Origin: Parachlamydia sp.
GTDB taxonomy: Bacteria > Chlamydiota > Chlamydiia > Chlamydiales > Parachlamydiaceae
NCBI GenBank assembly: GCA_021372155.1
Contig: JAJFUZ010000301.1
Coordinates: 1-39,160, forward strand
DNA: 39,160 nucleotides
Reading direction: 5' to 3'
In this document: positions 34,501-39,160 of the stretch, one piece after another
How the letters are laid out: each line of letters opens with the position of its first letter
Position numbering within the stretch: the first letter of the stretch is position 1
The notes under the pieces: generated by a model
Seen by the model: only the letters and a program-made list of their open reading frames with translations
Database searches by the model: none
Told to the model about the DNA's origin: nothing
Program-made: the position numbers and the translations under genes

Positions 34501-34622
34501 AACATCACAAAAAGGCGATCATCGCCTGCCACATTGCAGCCCAGCAGGTCTATCGGAAAGGGTTGGGCTGGCTGCCGTCGATCGTCGACATCCTGCCCAT
34601 CCTGCTGGATCGTAGTCACTAA
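31557..34622 (+). CDS. NAD-specific glutamate dehydrogenase, large (115-kDa-type) class
   Basis: The enzyme makes 2-oxoglutarate and ammonia from glutamate with NAD+, feeding amino-acid carbon into the TCA cycle. At about 1021 residues it is far longer than the common 450-residue GDH and shorter than the 180-kDa class; the size and text match the 115-kDa class first known in fungi. The catalytic part has RGGLRTVIPEQTEQLVHERN, IPEGGSKGLIF with the active-site lysine, KIGINHKEYGVTSLGVN, and the NAD-binding KLSGGPDGDVAGNEI. Later IIEGANLYITP and KDSSANKTGVICSSFEVL are standard. ATG at 31557 has AAGGAG 9 bases before it; the longer frame from TTG 31524 lacks support. It overlaps the convergent next gene by 4 bases. 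Confidence 0.93.
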   Translation: MTDRESLISSHEQLLMAIQNESRKFQEYYVWLEKAMPPLFFEEVSQENMMLIAHSLMGFPLQEYNSTIHLKRAAIVLCLDSPDADLNVLQDYALYGIKNYQAYVSKIPPPFPGISSNLRVVTIYFTEAIEALDVPFPKDAKEQLRALAKERNPSLNNEEFERLISGINTRFLRSQPIDLLILALDLYFKALTRDNCQYEVRYNEDWDQTGAASMHVVIAWRNAPKHNFLYQLARMIHRHGLMMKRVNATYINPYSRQNVLIMVLGLHGSNGQAVWDVAEIPDFLRELSTIKFFSTFDEIDKKLVSKKVVNGNMGNLLRSMKHFVHQALVHVDPNIYTLENVEEGLCRHPELTAKMCEAFKNKFDPDFVDYDNYLSIREQFINDVQKLDTGQELNDTRRRNILLQGMNFIHHILKTNFYRLNYTALSFRLDPSFLDEIPFDRTKKFPELPYAIFYMRGMHFFGFHIRFKDLARGGLRTVIPEQTEQLVHERNTVFTECYNLAWTQHMKNKDIPEGGSKGLIFVRPFDRLVSESVILQGELEASKIPAKEIEAKLENFRQEQHIEYLHQAQRSYIESLITIVNCEPDGKLRPKYIVDYWKKPEYLYLGPDENMHDAMITWIAEYSKRYDYRPGSAFISGKPKIGINHKEYGVTSLGVNTYMEHALKYIGIDPSKDTFSVKLSGGPDGDVAGNEIYNLYRLYPHTAKIRALTDVSGTIYDPEGLDLECMANLFKQGKPIRYYPPEKLHEGGFLLDKNAKKQVSAFVQHTLCWRKTKGKVTEDWITGSDMNALLRNNVHQVFTDVFIPSGGRPRTLNETNLKDFLDTDGKPTSKVIIEGANLYITPKAREKLEKLGTILIKDSSANKTGVICSSFEVLCGLTLGDEIFLAHKTKLVEEILERLKSCATNEAELLLSTHKETGEQFSLISDEISSRINQFTYQILDYLDTIPLSNDPEDPLLKSFLDYCLPTLHTQFRDALIQKIPEHHKKAIIACHIAAQQVYRKGLGWLPSIVDILPILLDRSH

Positions 34623-35374
34623 CTGTGTCTCAATTTCTGAAGAATTTGATTCTCCTGGACCAACATCTGATTCATACTAAAATGATCTCTCAGGCATTTT
34701 TGGAACTGATTTTCCATCACTTGGATAGACTCTTTCAGAAGCCTGCTGCGTTCTGCATTTGTTTCTAAGCGCAAACGTTTAAGTACAGGCAGACACTGTC
34801 TTAATTGTCTGTCCGTTTCCAATAGGACTGGATTTTTTGGGAGCTGTTTAGGCAGGATGCTTTGAATGGATTGGATGGTTTGATCCAAATAACGGATTTG
34901 TTCTCGCTCGTTGCGCGTTTCTGAAAGCATTCTGTAATACGCAAGAACCTGAACAATGCCATCCTTGCGTCCTCTCAGATTCTCAAGCATATGATCAAGG
35001 TCACTTGTTATATTTTCATGGAATGTGATCTGAGCCTGCCGAACTTCTCGAGGAGACTTTTTAAGCGGGTTGATCTTATCAATTTCCCTGCTAAGCTTCT
35101 CGCTGCTGACCCTTCCAGCAAAGATATTTTTAATCCCTTTGGCGATTCTATCCCCGCGCGAACTTGACTTGCTTAAATCGGGAGTCGATAAATGGTCCTT
35201 CAGTGCCTTGATATCCATGTCTGTCGCGATCGTTTCCTTTCCTTTACTCAGAGCTTTAACCATCAGGGACACTACCTTTCTCTCTTCATCGCTCAATCGC
35301 TTTAGCTGTTGTGGACCAGCCGTCTGAGCGAGTTGACAAATCGCTTCCATTTCCCCATGATCGATGATATTCAT
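34619..35374 (-). CDS. Hypothetical coiled-coil protein
   Basis: I do not recognise this 251-residue protein. It is charged and mostly helical, with coiled-coil-like stretches in the second half (for example REQIRYLDQTIQSIQSIL and RSRLLKESIQVMENQFQKCL). There is no signal sequence or membrane segment. ATG at 35374 is chosen because AAAGGAGG lies 5 bases before it. The longer frame from 35419 has no such site. It is convergent with gdh, overlapping by 4 bases, and divergent from the next coiled-coil gene. Confidence 0.7.
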   Translation of the reverse strand: MNIIDHGEMEAICQLAQTAGPQQLKRLSDEERKVVSLMVKALSKGKETIATDMDIKALKDHLSTPDLSKSSSRGDRIAKGIKNIFAGRVSSEKLSREIDKINPLKKSPREVRQAQITFHENITSDLDHMLENLRGRKDGIVQVLAYYRMLSETRNEREQIRYLDQTIQSIQSILPKQLPKNPVLLETDRQLRQCLPVLKRLRLETNAERSRLLKESIQVMENQFQKCLRDHFSMNQMLVQENQILQKLRHS

Positions 35375-35513
35375 ACGTCCTCCTTTGACATCTCCCTCTA
35401 AGTGCAACAAACATGCCAATCCCTTTAATTTGAATTTATTTTAGCCTTAATTTTTTCTTAACAATAGTAAACCATTCTATTTCTCATAAAACAAACATTA
35501 AAGGAGTGTTTTT
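35375..35513. promoter_or_regulatory. Divergent intergenic region between two coiled-coil genes
   Basis: These 139 AT-rich bases hold ribosome-binding sites for both flanking genes (AAAGGAGG for minus, AAAGGAGTG for plus) and must hold both promoters. No specific operator was recognised. Confidence 0.45.
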
Positions 35514-36473
35514 ATGGCATCATATGGAGATTACAGCTCGCGCAGCTCAACAATGGAAGATCTTTATAAAAAATGGTACGAAGACGGCAACAATGAACGC
35601 GACGCACTTCAGCAAAAGCTCTGGAAAACGGAAAGCGAACTCACCTCTCAAAAAAGCGAAATCTCTGTGCTGCAGCAGCAGATGGCCAGGTTGAAGCTGG
35701 ATATGTCCCAACTAAAATCCCGATCAGATATGGAAAAGGAGTCCCACCAGCGCGAAGTCAAACATCTGAAAGAACTCAATAAGCAATCTGAAAATTCAGC
35801 CGATGACATGCAGAGGTTGTACAGTGAGTCACTGTCAGACTACAACATGCTGTCAGTCAGATACACGACCCTGGGCCAAAAGTTTGAAAAGCTTGTCGCC
35901 AACGCAAACGCCTCTAAGGATATTTTCGAGAGACAGAAAAACATGCTTGCCGACCTGCAGGGTCGGCTTCAGCGAGCTACAAGCGAAGGGGCAGGAAAAG
36001 AGGCTGAACTTCAAAGAAAAGAAGAGGAAAATCAGCGCCTCCAGGCCGAGATTGCGTTCTTAAGGAAACAGATTCTGGAAAAGCAGGTCACACAAGAAAC
36101 ACCTGCAGCTGCTGCACCCACTCCCGACATCACTCCAGCAATAGAAGCTGCCTCAACAACAACTGGCGATGAACCGGGTGCTCCAGAAGCTCCCTCCGAA
36201 GATCCGCAATCTCCCAAAGCACCCCCCTCCCTTCCTCCTGCCTATGCCTATCGCTTTGTCGAAGAAGAGGATGCTCCAAGACAAGCATGGCTGGAAAAAC
36301 AGGCGGCCATTGCCCGCGCTGATGAACAGCGCAGAAGAGACGAGGAAGCCCAGCGGTACCGCGATCTGCAGCTTCAAGCAGCTGTTGCCCAGGATGCCGA
36401 AGAGGAGGAAGTAGCTCCGAGAAGATCCTACAACCGTCAAACAAGCTCGAGGCAATTGCAGTACCGCAATTAA
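35514..36473 (+). CDS. Hypothetical coiled-coil protein with proline-rich and acidic/basic tail
   Basis: The 319-residue protein begins with a short serine-rich part (GDYSSRSSTMEDL). Residues about 20-190 are a long coiled coil with heptads of Leu, Gln, Lys and Glu. Residues about 190-245 are proline/alanine-rich and acidic (TPDITPAIEAASTTTGDEPG). The tail has an Arg/Glu/Gln-rich helix and ends in RQTSSRQLQYRN. No family is recognised. This build (disordered plus long coiled coil) is common for chlamydial type III effectors and for structural proteins. AGGAG lies 8 bases before the ATG. A palindromic element follows its stop. Confidence 0.7.
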   Translation: MASYGDYSSRSSTMEDLYKKWYEDGNNERDALQQKLWKTESELTSQKSEISVLQQQMARLKLDMSQLKSRSDMEKESHQREVKHLKELNKQSENSADDMQRLYSESLSDYNMLSVRYTTLGQKFEKLVANANASKDIFERQKNMLADLQGRLQRATSEGAGKEAELQRKEEENQRLQAEIAFLRKQILEKQVTQETPAAAAPTPDITPAIEAASTTTGDEPGAPEAPSEDPQSPKAPPSLPPAYAYRFVEEEDAPRQAWLEKQAAIARADEQRRRDEEAQRYRDLQLQAAVAQDAEEEEVAPRRSYNRQTSSRQLQYRN

Positions 36474-36478
36474 AACCA

Positions 36479-36547
36479 ATGAGATATCCTTGGTGGAACA
36501 TAGGGGTCAGGCCTGACCCCTATGCTACATCCACTAAGAGGTCTCAT
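36479..36547. repeat. Palindromic repeat element, 26-bp perfect core
   Basis: The core at 36499-36524 is a perfect palindrome with no loop: left arm CATAGGGGTCAGG, right arm its exact complement. Imperfect outer arms extend to ATGAGA at 36479-36484 and TCTCAT at 36542-36547. It fills the gap between the coiled-coil gene and the BTB-LRR gene and reaches the start codon of the latter. The GGGGTCAGGCCTGACCCC core resembles motifs I have seen near IS200/REP-type transposase genes in other genomes, from memory only. Confidence 0.7.
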
Positions 36548-38816
36548 GAGCATTGGATTATCTGAGAAACTGATCACGCAGCCGTTCAGCGAATCGAGCT
36601 CTCTCTTCCTTTCCAAAAATGCAAAGACGCAGCGCTGGCAGATTGATTGTGCCGACAATCTGGCCCGATCGGAAGAGTCGACGTCTGAGCTGATCCAGAA
36701 AATCGCTCTCTTATTCAAAGAGATCAAAGAAAACGGGTGTGCCGCTTTTTGGGCAAGCCATCGCCAGATGATGCCTGCCATCCAGATTCAGCCCGCCGTT
36801 GTCTTGAAAAACCTTCAGGCTATCTGCCTCTTCTTTAAGCAGCGGGTCCAAAATGGCCAGGACTGTGACCCGCTGGTCACGGAATTGGTCGTGGAGCTCG
36901 AAAAGCAGAGGCCTCAAGACTATTTGGGGAGGATTCCAACTGATCTGGAATATGTTGTGGGCCAGGGGGAACATCAAAAGCGATTCAAAGCCCACAAATC
37001 TGTCCTCAGCTATTTCGACTATTGGGCCAAGGCCTTCGAAAACAAATGGAAAGAGGTTGGTTCAGGGATGATTACCGCTCCCGAGACCGATCCTGACGAT
37101 TTTGAAAAGGTTTTAGAGTGGATCTACACAGGCACTTTCTCCTGGGACTGGTCCAAAAAAGAGGTGGAAGGGTCCGAAATCAGCGCCAAAATCTATGAGC
37201 TGCAGCATCTTGCCAAAACTGCTCAGGCGTTTGTGCTGCCGGAACTATTTGAATTTTGCCTGCTGCGCGTCGCTCAGCTATCTCATTTCCTGAAAGCCGT
37301 TAACGATCTTGACCTTGATGCCAAAGCGATTCAGGCAGTTCCTGTCCCGCCCACCTACAGTGACCAACCGTGCGATCCGCCATCCAGGACAAAGCCTGCA
37401 AACGCAAAGGAATTTTACGATGTCACCTGGATCTGTCAGGATAAGACTTCGATCCCAGGCAATGGGCCTCTCTTAGCTGCTCGGAGCCCTATTTTCAACC
37501 AACTCCTTGCCAACCAGGAACGGGATCTCCCTGCTTTTCTTCCCTCAGCTTTCTACAAAGAGTGGATCCGGACTCTCCATGAAGTCACCTCAAGCATGTC
37601 TCTGAAGCAATGTGTTACCGATCAGAATGTGTGGGAGATATTGCCGTATGCCGAAGGCCTCTTTGCCAGCTTCTGCTCACAAAAAGCCTTCGATACTCTT
37701 TCACAGCAGCGGGCCCATCTGATTCATTCTGTCTGCATTGGAGCTGACTGGAAAGATGCTAAAACGGAACTGTTAACCGAGCTCACAAATCTTCAAGAGG
37801 TCAATTTCGATCCTGTGGAGACTAATCCAGTTCCGAAAATGATCTTTGTGAAATTGCTTCTTATGAAATGCAATGCCCGTCCAAAAGTGTGGCGGCTTTC
37901 AAAGTGTCCCTGGGTTTATGATACCATTGTCCACAACATTGCAGACGCTTGTCCTAATCTCCAGTTAATCGATCTATCAGAATGCAAGGTAACAGATGAG
38001 GGGATAGAAAAACTGGCCTCATGTTGTCTTGACCTGGAAAAAATCTATCTGAACGGTTGTAAAAATGTTTCAGGATCCTCTGTCGAATCTATCGCCAAGC
38101 ACTGCCGGCAATTGAAAGTACTCACTCTCACCAGCTTCAAAGAGATCACCGACCACACTCTTGAAACAGTGGCAGCACAATGCCCGCAACTGCAGGAGCT
38201 CCTCCTCAACTACTGCGCAAAGATTACAAGCTCTGCCCTGGCAAAGTTGGCCACAGGCTGTCCACAATTGCGGAAGATCCAGCTTCACGGCTGCACCGCT
38301 TTCAACGATCATATTCTCGACAAACTGGCGACACACTGCCCCCATTTGCAATCCATTGATCTCTGCCACTGCAAAGAAATCACGAGCGAGGCGTTCGAGA
38401 AGCTGGCGCTCCATTGCCCCAACCTGCAATTTCTCAATCTGAATGGCTCTCCGTTTGTCACAGACAAAACAGTCAAACATCTCGCCAGGCACTGCAGACA
38501 ATTGAGAACCCTCAGCCTCAATAACTGTAAAGCTATCACGGATCTCTCGATCGAACAGCTGGCGCGACACTGCCCGCACCTCTGCGAAATCAGTCTCACT
38601 GGCTGCATCCAAGTTTCAAACAAGAGTATTGAGATGCTCGCCGAGCATTGTCCAAAGTTGCAAGTTGTCAATCTGGTGGGCTGCAAGCTGATCACAGATC
38701 CAGCTATCGAAAAGCTGCTGGCAAATTGCCCAAAGCTGCGTGCCTGCAATCTTGTCGGCTGCGAGGGTCTTTCAGCCACTCTCCTGGATAAAGTTGAAAA
38801 AGCTATGAAGAAATAA
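36546..38816 (+). CDS. BTB/POZ and leucine-rich-repeat protein, probable host-directed effector
   Basis: The 756-residue protein has a BTB/POZ domain at about 133-245 (FKAHKSVLSYFDYWAKAFEN, then FEKVLEWIYTGTFSWD). A second, weaker BTB-like region is at about 290-375 (DVTWICQDKT and LLAARSPIFNQLL). From about 469 to the end are 11 tandem 26-residue LRRs of the cysteine-containing type found in F-box/AMN1 proteins, each starting CPxL or CRxL and carrying L.LxxCxxIT. Eukaryotic BTB proteins link substrates to Cullin-3 ubiquitin ligases; BTB and F-box families are known to be expanded in amoeba-associated chlamydiae. The likely job is steering host ubiquitination, by inference. AGAGG lies 5 bases before ATG 36546; an ATG at 36522 inside the palindrome is less likely. 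Confidence 0.85.
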   Translation: MSIGLSEKLITQPFSESSSLFLSKNAKTQRWQIDCADNLARSEESTSELIQKIALLFKEIKENGCAAFWASHRQMMPAIQIQPAVVLKNLQAICLFFKQRVQNGQDCDPLVTELVVELEKQRPQDYLGRIPTDLEYVVGQGEHQKRFKAHKSVLSYFDYWAKAFENKWKEVGSGMITAPETDPDDFEKVLEWIYTGTFSWDWSKKEVEGSEISAKIYELQHLAKTAQAFVLPELFEFCLLRVAQLSHFLKAVNDLDLDAKAIQAVPVPPTYSDQPCDPPSRTKPANAKEFYDVTWICQDKTSIPGNGPLLAARSPIFNQLLANQERDLPAFLPSAFYKEWIRTLHEVTSSMSLKQCVTDQNVWEILPYAEGLFASFCSQKAFDTLSQQRAHLIHSVCIGADWKDAKTELLTELTNLQEVNFDPVETNPVPKMIFVKLLLMKCNARPKVWRLSKCPWVYDTIVHNIADACPNLQLIDLSECKVTDEGIEKLASCCLDLEKIYLNGCKNVSGSSVESIAKHCRQLKVLTLTSFKEITDHTLETVAAQCPQLQELLLNYCAKITSSALAKLATGCPQLRKIQLHGCTAFNDHILDKLATHCPHLQSIDLCHCKEITSEAFEKLALHCPNLQFLNLNGSPFVTDKTVKHLARHCRQLRTLSLNNCKAITDLSIEQLARHCPHLCEISLTGCIQVSNKSIEMLAEHCPKLQVVNLVGCKLITDPAIEKLLANCPKLRACNLVGCEGLSATLLDKVEKAMKK

Positions 38817-38859
38817 ATCAAATAGATAAGATATATTAAATTATCCCAATTAATCTATT

Positions 38860-39160
38860 ATGCAAACAAAATACTTTCACTCCTTTGTTACTCAATCCTG
38901 CCTATTTCCAAAAGAAAAGGCGGAAGCATGGCGCTTATACAAAGAGCAGAGTCCAGATGATGCTGTGCTCTTTGTTAGAAAAATCGAGGAGAGCATGGCC
39001 GCGCATCGCCGGAACCGCCATTTGCGCTCAACCCCTGTCTCTTACAAAGTGTGGGGTGAAAGATTTATCGAAGAGGGCGCTCTCAAGCAGATGGCAGCGG
39101 CTGCCCGCCTGCCCCGAAACTCTGGTTCGGGCCGCCCTTCTCGCCGTCCGAGGCTCGAGG
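38860..39160 (+). CDS. RtcB-like protein, N-terminal fragment
   Basis: The frame is open from ATG 38860 to the window end, 100 codons. Residues about 60-86 read VSYKVWGERFIEEGALKQMA then AAARLP, which resembles the beginning of RtcB RNA ligases (VWG...IEE.AL.QM.NAA.LP, followed by MPD.H.G.G.PIG). After LP the expected MPDAHxGYG does not appear in this frame or cleanly in another. The last 50 or so bases are therefore out of frame or of low quality, or the gene is broken. RtcB seals RNA ends with a 2',3'-cyclic phosphate using GTP and manganese. No ribosome-binding site is evident; the upstream 43 bases are AT-rich. Confidence 0.45.
   Translation, partial: MQTKYFHSFVTQSCLFPKEKAEAWRLYKEQSPDDAVLFVRKIEESMAAHRRNRHLRSTPVSYKVWGERFIEEGALKQMAAAARLPRNSGSGRPSRRPRLE

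Noticed and set aside
1-39160. CRISPR arrays, tRNA and rRNA genes
   Set aside because: I saw no regularly spaced direct repeats and no cloverleaf or rRNA-like sequence on either strand by reading; a tRNA scan would settle it.

Overview
The window most likely comes from a chlamydia-related bacterium (phylum Chlamydiae, order Parachlamydiales in the broad sense). The basis is gene content: a BTB/POZ plus cysteine-type LRR protein, a large NAD-glutamate dehydrogenase, a SWIM-SNF2 helicase, a short bilobed-hydrophobic Inc-like protein, and many coiled-coil or repeat proteins without obvious homologues. Base composition judged by eye is near 50% GC in housekeeping genes, which fits the higher-GC amoeba-associated lineages (Criblamydiaceae such as Estrella) better than Chlamydia itself. 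This taxonomic placement is inference, not a database result.

Layout. Bases 1-1125 (minus) hold most of a SulP anion permease. A short spacer with a hairpin leads to der (EngA GTPase, plus) and an unusual GNAT-alpha/beta hydrolase fusion. Bases 4332-6897 (minus) carry three poorly known genes: a secreted 2H-phosphoesterase-like protein, a small membrane-anchored protein and a 531-residue protein whose C-terminus looks like a degenerate SH2 domain. Next, all on minus, come a DUF488 remnant, a SWIM-SNF2 helicase, alanine dehydrogenase, smc, an FHA-like membrane protein just upstream of smc, and an 800-residue protein built from two kinds of internal repeat. A 166-bp MITE-like palindromic element separates this block from the plus-strand operon serS-mnmH-apeB.

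Bases 24106-25860 (minus) hold an Inc-like protein and an unknown protein. A divergent promoter region then leads to a two-gene plus-strand metal operon: a VIT1/CCC1-like transporter overlapping a P1B-4-type metal ATPase. Bases 28896-31288 form an AT-rich island on the minus strand. It has a Sec-exported polymorphic toxin with TPR repeats and a bacterial toxin 50 (Ntox50)-type C-terminus, a translationally coupled presumed immunity gene, and a decayed second copy of the immunity gene still fused to a scrap of a second toxin gene. The right end has a 115-kDa-type NAD-glutamate dehydrogenase, two coiled-coil proteins, a BTB-LRR protein whose start abuts a perfect 26-bp palindrome, and the start of an RtcB-like gene whose frame seems to break near the window edge.

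The genes fall into three groups. Core functions are der, smc, serS, mnmH, apeB, ald and gdh; ald and gdh both feed carbon from amino acids into central metabolism. A small metal-export module forms the second group. The third is host- or competitor-directed proteins (BTB-LRR, SH2-like, FHA-like, 2H-like, Inc-like and the toxin/immunity island). The toxin island and the SH2-like protein are the most interesting parts of the window.
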